This document shows, one piece after another, positions 38,641 to 51,200 of a DNA stretch of 64,000 nucleotides (position 1 is its first letter; the number at the start of each line of letters is the position of its first letter). The notes under the pieces were generated by a model, which worked only from the letters and a program-made list of their open reading frames with translations, did no database searches and was not told the origin of the DNA. The DNA lies in assembly GCA_036172665.1 (NCBI GenBank), contig JAYKNF010000014.1, positions 1,849,001 through 1,913,000 on the forward strand. The letters run 5' to 3'. Made by a program: the position numbers and the translations under genes. This stretch comes from Prosopocoilus inquinatus (Eukaryota > Arthropoda > Insecta > Coleoptera > Lucanidae).

Positions 38641-41600
38641 TAAGGATCGATTAGATACATCACAGGAACAACGCTAATACGTGTTGTTTCGTTTAATACT
38701 ATTTCCAGCTTCTGCTGCGTCCGGAAACGTCGTATCTCACATCAGAGTTACTGGAGTCCATCGAAACGTCAAATAACATGATAGATGAGTAAGGATCGAT
38801 TAGATACATCACAGGAACAACGCTAATGCCTGTTGCTTCGTTTAAAACTATTTCCAGCTTCTGCTGCGTCCGAGAACTTCGTATCTCACGTCAGGGTTAC
38901 TGGAGTCCATCCAAGCGTCAAATAACATGATAGATAAGTAAGGATCGATTAGATACAGCACAGGAACAACGCCAATACGTGTTGTTTCGTTTAAAACTAT
39001 TTCCAGCTCCTGCTGCGTCCCAAAACTTTGTATCTCACATCAGACACACTGGAGTCCATCCAAACGTCAAATAACATGTTAGATATGTAAGGATCGTTTA
39101 GATACATCACAGGAACAACGCTAATAGGTGGTGTATCGTTCAAAAGTATTTCCAGCTTCTGCTGCGTCCGAAATCTTTGTATCTCTCATCAGAGTTACTG
39201 GAGTCCACCCAAACGTCAAATAACATGATAGATGTGTAAGGATCGATTAGATACATCACAGGAACAACGCTAATACGTGTTGTTTCGTTTAAAACTATTT
39301 CCAGCTTCTGCTGCGTCCGAAAACGTCGTATCTCACATCAGAGTTACTGGAGTTAATCCAAACGTCAAATAACATGATAGATAAGTAAGGATCGATTAGA
39401 TACAGCACAGGAACAACGCTAATACGTGTTGTTTCGTTTAAAACTATTTCCAGCTCCTGCTGCGTCCAAAAACTTTGTATCTCACATCAGAGTTACTGGA
39501 GTCCATCCAAACGTCAAATAACATGATAGATGAGTAAGGATCGATTAGATACATCACAGGAACAACGCTAATACGTGTTGTTTCGTTCAAAACTATTTCC
39601 AGCTTCTGCTGCGTCCGAAATCTTTGTATCTCTCATCCTAGTTACTGGAGTCCATCCAAACGTCAAATAACATGATAGATGAGTAAGGATCGTTTAGATA
39701 CATCACAGGAACAACGCTAATAGGTGGTGTATCGTTCAAAAGTATTTCCAGCTTCTGCTGCGTCCGAAAACTTCGTATCTCACATCAGAGTTACTGGAGT
39801 CCATCGAAACGTCAAATAACATGATTGATAAGTAAGTATCGATTAGATACAGCACAGGAACAACGCTAATACGTGTTGTTTCGTTTAAAACTATTTCCAG
39901 CTCCTGCTGCGTCCAAAAACTTTGTATCTCACATCAGACATACTGGAGTCCATCCAAACGTCAAATAACATGTTAGATAATTAAGGATCGTTTAGATACA
40001 TCACAGGAACAACGCTAATACGTGTTGTTTCGTTCAAAACTATTTCCAGCTTCTGCTGCGTCCGATAACTTTGTATCTCACATCAGAGTTACTGGAGTCT
40101 GTCCAAACGTCAAATAACATGATAGATGAGTAAGGATCGATTAGATACATTACAGGAACAACGCTAATATGTGTTGTTTCGTTTAAAACTATTTCCAGCT
40201 CCTGCTGCGTCCCAAAACTTTGTATCTCACATCAGACACACTGGAGTCCATCCAAACGTCAAATAACATGTTAGATAAGTAAGGATCGTTTAGATACATC
40301 ACAGGAACAACGCTAATAGGTGTTGTTTCGTTCAAAACTATTTCCAGCTTCTGCTGCGTCCGAAATCTTTGTATCTCTCATCCTAGTTACTGGAGTCCAT
40401 CCAAACGTCAAATAACATGATAGATGAGTAAGGATCGATTAGATACATTACAGGAACAACGCTAATATGTGTTGTTTCGTTTAAAACTATTTCCAGCTGC
40501 TGCTGCGTCCGAAAACGTCGTATCTCACATCAGAGTTACTGGAGTCCATCGAAATGTCAAATAACATGATAGATAAGTAAGGATCGATTAGATACAGCAC
40601 AGGAACAACGCTAATGCGTGTTGTTTCGTTCAAAACTATTTCCAGCTTCTGCTGCGTCCGAAAACGTCGAATCTCACATCAGAGTTACTGGAGCCCATCG
40701 AAACGTCAAATAACATGATAGATAAGTAAGGATCGATTAGATACATCACAGGAACATCGCTAATGCGTGTTGTTTCGTTTAAAACTATTTCCAGCTTCTG
40801 ATGCGTCCGAAAACGTCGTATCTCACATCAGAGTTACTGGAGCCCATCGAAACGTCAAATAACATGATAGATAAGTAAGGATCTATTAGATACAGCACAG
40901 GAACAACGCTTAAACGTGTTGTTTCGTTTAAAACTATTTCCAGCTTCTGCTGCGTCCGAAAACGTCGTATCTCACATCAGAGTTACTGGAGCCCATCGAA
41001 ACGTCAAATAACATGATAGATAAGTAAGGATCGATTAGATACAGCACAGGAACAACGCTAATACGTGCTGTTTCGTTTAAAACTATTTCCAGCTCCTGCT
41101 GCGTCCCAAAACTTTGTATCTCACATCAGACTTACTGGAGTCCATCCAAACGTCAAATAACATGTTGGATAAGTAAGGATCGTTTAGATACATCACAGGA
41201 ACAACGCTAATAGGTGGTGTATCGTTCAAAAGTATTTCCAGCTTCTGCTGCGTCCGAAATCTTTGTATCTCTCATCAGAGTTACTGGAGTCCACCCAAAC
41301 GACAAATAACATGATAGATGAGTAAGGATCGATTAGATACATCACAGGAACAACGCTAATACGTGTTGTTTCGTTTAAAACTATTTCCAGCTTCTGCTGC
41401 GTCCGAAAACGTCGTATCTCACCTCAGAGTTACTGGAGTTAATCCAAACGTCAAATAACATGATAGATAAGTAAGGATCGATTAGATACAGCACAGGAAC
41501 AACGCTAATACGTGTTGTTTCGTTTAAAACTATTTCCAGCTCCTGCTGCGTCCAAAAACTTTGTATCTCACATCAGAGTTACTGGAGTCCATCCAAACAT

Positions 41601-42218
41601 CAAATAACATGATAGATGAGTAAGGATCGATTAGATACATCACAGGAACAACGCTAATACGTGTTGTTTCGTTTAAAACTATTTCCAGCTTCTGCTGCGT
41701 CCGAAAACTTCGTATCTCACACCAGAGTTACTGGAGTCCATCGAAACGTCAAATAACATGATAGATAAGTAAGTATCGATTAGATACAGCACAGGAACAA
41801 CGCTAATACGTGTTGTTTCGTTTAAAATTATTTCCAGCTCCTGCTGCGTCCAAAAACTTTGTATCTCACATCAGACTTACTGGAGCCCATCGAAACGTCA
41901 AATAACATGATAGATAAGTAAGGATCGTTTAGATACATCACAGGAACAACGCTAATACGTGTTGTTTCGTTCAAAACTATTTCCAGCTTCTGCTGCGTCC
42001 GATAACTTTGTATCTCACATCAGAGTTACTGGAGTCTGTCCAAACGTCAAATAACATGATAGATGAGTAAGGATCGATTAGATACATTACAGGAACAACG
42101 CTAATATGTGTTGTTTCGTTTAAAACTATTTCCAGCTCCTGCTGCGTCCCAAAACTTTGTATCTCACATCAGACACACTGGAGTCCATCCAAACGTCAAA
42201 TAACATGTTAGATAAGTA
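38641..42218 (+). repeat. Mosaic satellite segment with pieces of the left-end array
   Basis: 24 in-register monomers. About 38,640-39,560 matches about 2,980-3,900 (offset 35,662). From about 39,980 to 42,200 the order resembles 597-1,700 and 36,000-37,200 with units omitted or duplicated. Spacings between equivalents are whole numbers of monomers (for example 5,960 bp = 40 units between 36,346 and 42,306). No gene or unique sequence. Confidence 0.75.
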
Positions 42219-42814
42219 AGGATCGTTTAGATACATCACAGGAACAACGCTAATACGTGTTGTTTCGTTTAAAACTATTTCCAGCTCCTGCTGCGTCCAA
42301 AAACTTTGTATCTCACATCAGACTTACTGGAGTGTATCCAAACGTTAAATAACATGTTAGATAAGGAAGGATCGTTTAGATACATCACAGGAACAACGCT
42401 AATAGGTGTTGTTTCGTTCAAAACTATTTCCAGCTTCTGCTGCGTCCGAAATCTTTGTATCTCTCATCCTAGTTACTGGAGTCCGTCCAAACGTCAAATA
42501 ACATGTTAGATAAGTAAGGATCGTTTAGATACATCACAGGAACAACGCTAATACGTGTTGTTTCGTTTAAAACTATTTCCAGCTCCTGCTGCGTCCAAAA
42601 ACTTTGTATCTCACATCAGACTTACTGGAGTGTATCCAAACGTTAAATAACATGTTAGATAAGGAAGGATCGATTAGATACATTACAGGAACAACGCTAA
42701 TGCGTGTTGTTTCGTTCAAAACTATTTCCAGCTTCTGCTGCGTCCGAAAACGTCGAATCTCACATCAGAGTTACTGGAGCCCATCGAAACGTCAAATAAC
42801 ATGATAGATAAGTA
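42219..42814 (+). repeat. Local dimer duplication
   Basis: Units at 42,219-42,516 and 42,517-42,814 are adjacent two-monomer blocks. The first monomer appears identical in both, including the rare 'gataaggaagg' end. The second monomers differ ('aataggtg' then 'aatgcgtg'). The two open frames at 42,306 and 42,604 both depend on the stop-removing 'gg' in that first monomer. Confidence 0.8.
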
Positions 42815-44629
42815 AGGATCGATTAGATACATCACAGGAACATCGCTAATGCGTGTTGTTTCGTTTAAAACTATTTCCAGCTTCTGCTGCGTCCGAAAAC
42901 GTCGTATCTCACATCAGAGTTACTGGAGCCCATCGAAACGTCAAATAACATGATAGATAAGTAAGGATCTATTAGATACAGCACAGGAACAACGCTTAAA
43001 CGTGTTGTTTCGTTTAAAACTATTTCCAGCTTCTGCTGCGTCCGAAAACGTCGTATCTCACATCAGAGTTACTGGAGCCCATCGAAACGTCAAATAACAT
43101 GATAGATAAGTAAGGATCGATTAGATACAGCACAGGAACAACGCTAAAACGTGTTGTTTCGTTTAAAACTATTTCCAGCTCCTGCTGCGTCCAAAAACTT
43201 TGTATCTCACATCAGACTTACTGGAGTCCATCCAAACGTCAAATAACATGTTAGATAAGTAAGGATCGTTTAGATACATCACAGGAACAACGCTAATAGG
43301 TGGTGTTTCGTTCAAAACTATTTCCAGCTTCTGCTGCTTCCGAAATCTTTGTATTTCTCATCAGAGTTACTGGAGTCCATCCAAACGTCAAATAACATGA
43401 TAGATGAGTAAGGATCGATTATATACATCACAGGAACAACGCTAATACGTGTTGTTTCGTTTAAAACTATTTCCAGCTTCTGCTGCGTCCGAAAACGTCG
43501 TATCTCACATTAGAGTTACTGGAGTCCATCGAAACGTCAAATAACATAGTAGCTAAGTAAGGATCGATTAGATACATCACAGGAACAACGCTAATGCGTG
43601 TTGTTTCGTTTAAAACTATTTCCAGCTTCTGCTGCGTCCGAAAACGTCGTATCTCACATCAGAGCTACTGGAGTCCATCGAAACGCCAAATAACATGATA
43701 GATAAGTAAGGATCGATTAGATACAGCACAGGAACAACGCTAATACGTGTTGTTTCGTTTAAAACTATTTCCAGCTTCGGCTGCGTCCGAGAACTTCGTG
43801 TCTCAAGTCAGGGTTACTGGAGTCCATCCAAACGTCAAATAACATGATAGATAAGTAAGGATCGATTAGATACATCACAGGAACAACGCTAATGCATGTT
43901 GTTTCGTTTAAAACTATTTCTAGCTTCAGCTGCGTCCGAGAACTTCGTATCTCACATCTAAGTTACTGGAGTCCATCGTAACGCCAAATAACATGATAGA
44001 TGAGTAAGGATCGATTAGATACATCACAGGAACAACGCTAATGCGTGTTGTTTCGTTTAAAACTATTTCCAGCTTCTGCTGCGTCCGAGAACTTCGTATC
44101 TCACGTCAGGGTTACTGGAGTCCATCCAAACGTCAAATAACATGATAGATAAGTAAGGATCGATTAGATACAGCACAGGAACAACGCTAATACGTGTTGT
44201 TTCGTTTAAAACTATTTCCAGCTCCTGCTGCGTCCAAAAACTTTGTATCTCACATCAGACTTACTGGAGTGTATCCAAACGTTAAATAACATGTTAGATA
44301 AGTAAGGATCGTTTAGATACATCACAGGAACAACGCTAATAGGTGTTGTTTCGTTCAAAACTATTTCCAGCTTCTGCTGCGTCCGAAATCTTTGTATCTC
44401 TCATCCTAGTTACTGGAGTCCATCCAAACGTCAAATAACATGATAGATGAGTAAGGATCGATTAGATACTTCACAGGAACAACGCTAATGCGTGTTGTTT
44501 CGTTTAAAACTATTTCCAGATCCTGCTGCGTCCCAAAACTTTGTATCTCACATCAGACTCACTGGAGTCCACCCAAACGTCAAATAACATGATAGATGAG
44601 TAAGGATCGATTAGATACATCACAGGAAC
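42815..44629 (+). repeat. Mosaic satellite segment
   Basis: About 12 in-register monomers resembling 4,750-6,400 and 32,970-34,300: 'ctgcttccgaaatc', 'catagtagctaag', 'cttcggctgcg', 'tctagcttcagctg' and 'gtcagggttactgg' units in similar order. Nothing but satellite is present. Confidence 0.75.
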
Positions 44630-45544
44630 AACGCTAATACGTGTTGTTTCGTTTAAAACTATTTCCAGCTTCTGCTGCGTCCGAAAACGTCGTATCTCAC
44701 ATCAGAGTTACTGGAGTCCATCCAAAAGTCAAATAACATGATAGATAAGTAAGGATCGATTAGATACAGCACAGGAACAACGCTAATACGTGTTGTTACG
44801 TTTAAAACTATTTCCAGCTCCTGCTGCGTCCAAAAACTTTGTATCTCACATCAGAGTTACTGGAGTCCTTCCAAACGTCAAATAACATGATAGATGAGTA
44901 AGGATCGATTAGATACATCACCGGAACAACGCTAATACGTGTTGTTTCGTTTAAAACTATTTCGAGCTCCTGCTGCGTCCAAAAACTTTGTATCTCACAT
45001 CAGACTTACTGGAGTCCATCCAAACGTCAAATAACATGTTAGATAAGTAAGGATCGTTTAGATACATCACAGGAACAACGCTAATACGTGTTGTTTCGTT
45101 CAAAACTATTTCCAGCTTCTGCTGCGTCCGATAACTTTGTATCTCACATCAGAGTTACTTTAGTCTGTCCAAACGTCAAATAACATGATAGATGAGTAAG
45201 GATCGATTAGATACATTACAGGAACAACGCTAATATGTGTTGTTTCGTTTAAAACTATTTCCAGCTGCTGCTGCGTCCGAAAACGTCGTATCTCACATCA
45301 GAGTTACTGGAGTCAATCGAGATGTCAAATAACATGATAGATAAGTATGGATCGATTAGATACAGCACAGGAACAACGCTAATGCGTGTTGTTTCGTTTA
45401 AAACTATTTCTAGCTTCAGCTGGGTCCAAGAACTTCGTATCTCACATCTAAGTTACTGGAGTTCATCGAAACGCCAAATAACATGATAGATGAGTAAGGA
45501 TCGATTAGATACATCACAGGAACAACGCTAATGCGTGTTGTTTC
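44630..45544 (+). repeat. HOR-A-related terminal segment of the plus arm
   Basis: About six monomers with the HOR-A order 'gataactttg', 'gtctgtcc', 'aatatgtg', 'gctgctgctgcg', 'gagatgtc', 'gctgggtcc'. They match about 18,180-19,248, with at least one unit missing. This copy carries private variants: 'gtcaatcgag' near 45,313, 'gataagtatgg' at 45,341-45,350 and 'gggtccaag' at 45,422-45,430. The orientation switch lies immediately after it. Confidence 0.78.
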
Positions 45545-45784
45545 AAAGTTTTTGGACGCAGCAGGAGCTGGAAATAGTTTTAAACGAAACAACACGCATT
45601 AGCGTTGTTCCTGTGCTGTATCTAATCGATACTTACTTATCTATCATGTTATTTGACGTTTCGATGGACTCCAGTAACTTAGATGTGAGATACGAAGTTC
45701 TTGGACCCAGCTGAAGCTAGAAATAGTTTTAAACGAAACAACACGCATTAGCGTTGTTCCTGTGCTGTATCTAATCGATCCATA
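45346..45784. repeat. Fold-back inverted repeat at the switch
   Basis: The arms 45,346-45,544 and 45,586-45,784 are reverse complements about an axis at 45,565, separated by a 41-base spacer (45,545-45,585). By eye they differ at five of 199 positions, all clustered between about 45,615 and 45,667; the outer roughly 120 bases agree fully. Two private variants are shared: 'gggtccaag' (left, about 45,422-45,430) with its complement at 45,700-45,708, and 'gtatgg' (45,345-45,350) with its complement at 45,780-45,785. Three independent markers give the same axis. Beyond 45,800 the arms diverge. Ordinary satellite inversion would not predict shared private variants. Confidence 0.88.
45544..45545. 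other. Head-to-head orientation switch
   Basis: The plus array stops at base 48 of a monomer (45,497-45,544, ending 'gttgtttc'). The next base is base 89 of a monomer read on the other strand ('aaagtttttggacg'). There is no filler or unique DNA, and one shared C allows a single base of junction ambiguity. Everything I checked to the left is plus and everything to the right is minus, so this is a single switch in the window and not a small inversion with both ends visible. Confidence 0.95.
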
Positions 45785-48287
45785 CTTATCTATCATGTTA
45801 TTTGACGTTTGGATGGACTCCAGTAAGTCTGATGTGAGATACAAAGTTTTTGGACGCAGCAGGAGCTGGAAATAGTTTTAAACGAAACAACACGCATTAG
45901 CGATGTTCCTGTGATGTATCTAATCGATAATTACTCATCTATCATGTTATTTTACGTTTGGATGGACTCCAGTAACTTTGATGTGAGATACAAAGTTTTT
46001 GGAGGCAGCAGAAGCTGGAAATAGTTTTGAACGAAACAACACGTATTAGCGTTGTTCCTGTGATGTATCTAATGGATCCTTACTTTTCTATCATGTTATT
46101 TGACGTTTCGATGGACTCCAGTAACTCTGATGTGAGATACGACGTTTTCGGACGCAGAAGGAGCTGGAAATAGTTTTAAACGAAACAGCACGCATTAGCG
46201 ATATTCCTGTGATGTATCTAAAAGATCCTTACTCATCTATCATGTTATTTGACGTTTGGACGGACTCCAGTAACTTAGATGTGAGATACGATGTTCTCGG
46301 ACGCAGCTGAAGCTAGAAATAGTTTTAAACGAAACAACACGCATTAGCGTTGTTCCTGTGCTGTATCTAATCGATCCTTACTTATCTATCATGTTATTTG
46401 GCATTTCGATGGACTCCAGTAACTCTGATGTGAGATACGACGTTTTCGGACGCAGCAGCAGCTGGAAATAGTTTTAAACGAAACAACACATATTAGCGTT
46501 GTTCCTGTAATGTATCTAATCGATCCTTACTTATCTAACATGTTATTTGACGTTTGGATGGACTCCAGTAAGTCTGATGTGAGATACAAAGTTTTTGGAC
46601 GCAGAAGGAGCTGGAAATAGTTTTAAACGAAACAACACGCATTAGCGTTGTTCCTGTGCTGTATCTAATCGATACTTACTTATCTATCATGTTATTTGAC
46701 GTTTCGATGAACTCCACTAACTCTGATGTGAGATACGAAGTTTTCGGACGCAGCAGAAGCTGGAAATAGTTTTAAACGAAACAACACGTATTAGCGTTGT
46801 TCCTGTGATGTATCTAATCGATCCTTACTCATCTATCATGTTATTTGACGTTTGGATGGACTCCAGTAACTCTGATGTGAGATACAAAGATTTCGGACGC
46901 AGCAGAAGCTGGAAATAGTTTTGAACGAAACAACACGTATTAGCGTTGTTCCTGTGATGTATCTAAACGATCCTTACTTATCTAACATGTTATTTGACGT
47001 TTGGATGGACTCCAGTAAGTCTGATGTGAGATACAAAGTTTTTGGACGCAGCAGGAGCTGGAAATAGTTTTAAACGAAACAACACGCATTAGCGTTGTTC
47101 CTGTGCTGTATCTAATCGATACTTACTTATCTATCATGTTATTTGACGTTTCGATGGACTCCAGTAACTCTGATGTGAGATACGAAGTTTTCGGACGCAG
47201 CAGGAGCTGGAAATAGTTGTAAACGAAACAACACGTTTTAGCTTTGTTCCTGTGCTGTATCTAATCGATCCTTACTTATCTATCATGTTATTTGACGTTT
47301 CGATGGGCTCCAGTAACTCTGATGTGAGATACGACGTTTTCGGACGCAGCAGAAGCTGGAAATAGTTTTAAACGAAACAACACGCATTAGCGATGTTCCT
47401 GTGATGTATCTAATCGATAATTACTCAACTATCATGTTATTTTGCGTTTGGATGGACTGCAGTAACTTTGATGTGAGATACAAAGTTTTTGGACGCAGCA
47501 GAAGCTGGAAATAGTTTTGAACGAAACAACACTTATTAGCGTTGTTCCCGTGATGTAGCTAATCGATCCTTACTTTTCTATCATGTTATTTGACGTTTCG
47601 ATGGACTCCAGTAACTCTGATGTGAGATACGAGGTTTTCTGACGCAGCAGAAGCTGGAAATAGTTTTAAACGAAACAACACGCATTAGCGATATTCCTGT
47701 GATGTATCTAAACGATCCTTACTTAGCTACTATGTTATTTGACGTTTCGATGGACTCCAGTAACTCTAATGTGAGATACGAAATTTTCAGACGCAGCAGC
47801 AGCTGGAAATAGTTTGAAACGAAACAACACATATTAGCGTTGTTCCTGTGATGTATCTAATCGATCCTTACTCATCTATCATGTTATTTGACGTTTGGAT
47901 GGACTCCAGTAACTCTGATGTGAGATACAAAGTTTTTGGACGCAGCAGGAGCTGGAAATAGTTTTAAACGAAACAACACGTATTAGCGTTGTTCCTGTGC
48001 TGTATCTAATCGATCCTTACTTATCTATCATGTTATTTGACGTTTCGATGGACTCCAGTAACTCTGATGTGAGATACGACGTTCTCGGACCCAGCAGAAG
48101 CTGGAAATAGTTTTAAACGAAACAACACGTATTAGCGTTGTTCCTGTGATGTATCTAATCGATCCTTACTCATCTATCATGTTATTTGACGTTTGGATGG
48201 ACTCCAGTAACTCTGATGTGAGATACAAAGTTTTTCGACGCAGCAGAAGCTGGAAATAGTTTTAAACGAAACAACACGTATTAGCGT
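45586..48287 (-). repeat. Mosaic satellite segment, minus arm
   Basis: About 18 in-register monomers with no regular HOR. Scattered rare variants near the switch ('ggaggcagcag' near 46,002, 'gcagaagg' near 46,154 and 46,602, 'tttttcgacgc' near 48,232) suggest a less homogenised border. The open frame on the minus strand at 45,644-45,844 depends on the private 'catacttatc' variant that removes a stop codon. No gene is supported. Confidence 0.8.
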
Positions 48288-51200
48288 TGTTCCTGTGCTG
48301 TATCTAATCGATCCTTACTTATCTATTATCTTATTTGACGTTTGGAGGGACTCCAGTAACCCTGACGTGAGATACGAAGTTCTCGAACGCAGCAGAAGCT
48401 GGAAATAGTTTTAAACGAAACAACACGCATTAGCGTTGTTCCTGTGATGTATCTAAACGATCCTTATTTATCTAACATGTTATTTGACGTTTGGATGGAC
48501 TCCAGTAAGTCTGATGTGAGATACAAAGTTTTGGGACGCAGCAGGAGCTGGAAATAGTTTTAAACGAAACAACACGTATTAGCGTTGTTCCTGTGCTGTA
48601 TCTAATCGATCCTTACTTATCTATCATGTTATTTGACGTTTGGATGGACTCCAGTAACCCTGACGTGAGATACGAAGTTCTCGGACGCAGCAGAAGCTGG
48701 AAATAGTTTTAAACGAAACAACACGCATTAGCGTTGTTCCTGTGATGTATCTAAACGATCCTTATTTATCTAACATGTTATTTGACGTTTGGATGGACTC
48801 CAGTAAGTCTGATGTGAGATACAAAGTTTTGGGACGCAGCAGGAGCTGGAAATAGTTTTAAACGAAACAACACGTATTAGCGTTGTTCCTGTGCTGTATC
48901 TAATCGATCCTTACTTATCTATCATGTTATTTGACGTTTGGATGGACTCCAGTAACCCTGACGTGAGATACGAAGTTCTCGGACGCAGCAGAAGCTGGAA
49001 ATAGTTTTAAACGAAACAACACGTATTAGCGTTGTTCCTGTGATGTATCTAATCGATAGTTACTCATCTATCATGTTATTTGACGTTTGGATGAACTCCA
49101 GTAACTCTGATGTGAGATACAAAGTTTTTGGACGCAGCAGAAGCTGGAAATAGTTTTGAACGAAACAACACGTATTAGCGTTGTTCCTGTGATGTATCTA
49201 ATCGATCCTTACTTCGCTACTATGTTATTTGACGTTTCGATGGACTCCAGTAACTCTAATGTGAGATACGAAATTTTCAGACGCAGCAGCAGCTGGAAAT
49301 AGTTTGAAACGAAACAACACATATTAGCGTTGTTCCTGTGATGTATCTAATCGATCCTTACTCATCTATCATGTTATTTGGCGTTTCGATGGACTCCAGT
49401 AACTTAGATGTGAGATACGAAGTTCTCGGACGCAGCTGAAGCTAGAAATAGTTTTAAATGAAACAACACGCATTAGCGTTGTTCCTGTGATGTATCTAAT
49501 CGATCCTTACTCATCTATCATGTTATTTGACGTTTGGATGGACTCCAGTAACTCTGATGTGAGATACAAAGATTTCGGACGCAGCAGAAGCTGGAAATAG
49601 TTTTGAACGAAACAACACGTATTAGCGTTGTTCCTGTGATGTATCTAAACGATCCTTACTTATCTAACATGTTATTTGACGTTTGGATGGACTCCAGTAT
49701 GTATGATGTGAGATACAAAGTTTTTGGACGCAGCAGGAGCTGGAAATAGTTTTAAACGAAACAACACGCATTAGCGTTGTTCCTGTGCTGTATCTAATCG
49801 ATACTTACTTATCTATCATGTTATTTGACGTTTCGATGGACTCCAGTAACTCTGATGTGAGATACGAAGTTTTCGGACGCAGCAGGAGCTGGAAATAGTT
49901 GTAAACGAAACAACACGTTTTAGCGTTGTTCCTGTGCTGTATCTAATCGATCCTTACTTATCTATCATGTTATTTGACGTTTCGATGTGCTCCAGTAACT
50001 CTGATGTGAGATACGACGTTTACGGACGCAGCAGAAGCTGGAAATAGTTTTAAACGAAACAACACGCATTAGCGATGTTCCTGTGATGTATCTAATCGAT
50101 AATTACTCATCTATCATGTTATTTTGCGTTTGGATGGACTCCAGTAACTTTGATGTGAGATACAAAGTTTTTGGACGCAGCAGAAGCTGGAAATAGTTTT
50201 GAACGAAACAACACTTATTAGCGTTGTTCCTGTGATGTAGCTAATCGATCCTTACTTTTCTATCATGTTATTTGACGTTTGGATGGACTCCAGTAACTCT
50301 GATGTGAGATACAAAGATTTCGGACGCAGCAGAAGCTGGAAATAGTTTTGAACGAAACAACACGTATTAGCGTTGTTCCTGTGATGTATCTAATCGATCC
50401 TTACTTAGCTACTATGTTATTTGACGTTTCGATGGACTCCAGTAACTCTAATGTGAGATACGAAATTTTCAGACGCAGCAGCAGCTGGAAATAGTTTGAA
50501 ACGAAACAACACATATTAGCGTTGTTCCTGTGATGTATCTAATCGATCCTTACTCATCTATCATGTTATTTGACGTTTGGATGGACTCCAGTAACTCTGA
50601 TGTGAGATACAAAGTTTTTGGACGCAGCAGAAGCTGGAAATAGTTTTGAACGAAACAACACGTATTAGCGTTGTTCCTGTGATGTATCTAATCGATCCTT
50701 ACTTAGCTACTATGTTATTTGACGTTTCGTTGGACTCCAGTAACTCTAATGTGAGATACGAAATTTTCAGACGCAGCAGCAGCTGGAAATAGTTTGAAAC
50801 GAAACAACACATATTAGCGTTGTTCCTGTGATGTATCTAATCGATCCTTACTCATCTATCATGTTATTTGACGTTTGGACGGACTCCAGTAACTCTGATG
50901 AGAGATACGAAGTTCTCGGACGCAGCTGAAGCTAGAAATAGTTTTAAACGAAACAATACGCATTAGCGTTGTTCCTGTGATGTATCTAATCGATCCTTAC
51001 TTATCTATCATGTTATTTGACGTTTGGATGGACTCCAGTAACCCTGACGTGAGATACGAAGTTCTCGGACGCAGCAGAGGCTGGAAATAGTTTTAAACGA
51101 AACAACACGTATTAGCGTTGTTCCTGTGATGTATCTAATCGATAGTTACTCATCTATCATGTTATTTGACGTTTGGATGGACCCCAGTAACTCTGATGTG

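Larger units (their letters stand above)
1..45544 (+). repeat. 149-bp satellite array, plus-orientation arm
   Basis: Head-to-tail array of a 149-bp satellite. With the monomer started at the A of 'aggatcgatt', starts fall at 1, 150, 299, 448, 597, 746 and so on; the last start before the orientation switch is 45,497. After adding back 98 bp missing from seven short monomers, that distance is exactly 306 units. No unique sequence interrupts the array. Variation is mostly substitutional and concentrated at recurrent positions: 'gatacagcac', 'gatacatcac', 'gatacattac' or 'gatatatcac'; 'aatacgtg', 'aatgcgtg', 'aataggtg' or 'aatatgtg'; 'gtccaaaaactttg', 'gtccgaaaacgtcg' or 'gtccgagaacttcg'. Array form and unit length are typical of eukaryotic centromeric or pericentromeric satellite; location and function are inferred. 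I do not recognise a named satellite family. Confidence 0.97.

Noticed and set aside
42604..42804. Second 66-codon frame in the local dimer
   Set aside because: Same stop-loss unit followed by a different monomer subtype; the protein changes simply follow satellite variation.
45545..45585. Foreign spacer DNA at the orientation switch
   Set aside because: All 41 bases are ordinary satellite (monomer bases 49-89 on the minus strand), so nothing foreign was inserted.
45644..45844. 66-codon open frame on the minus strand near the switch
   Set aside because: It depends on the private 'catacttatc' variant shared by the fold-back arms, which converts the usual stop. It reads through plain satellite and is related to the other frames only because the satellite is.
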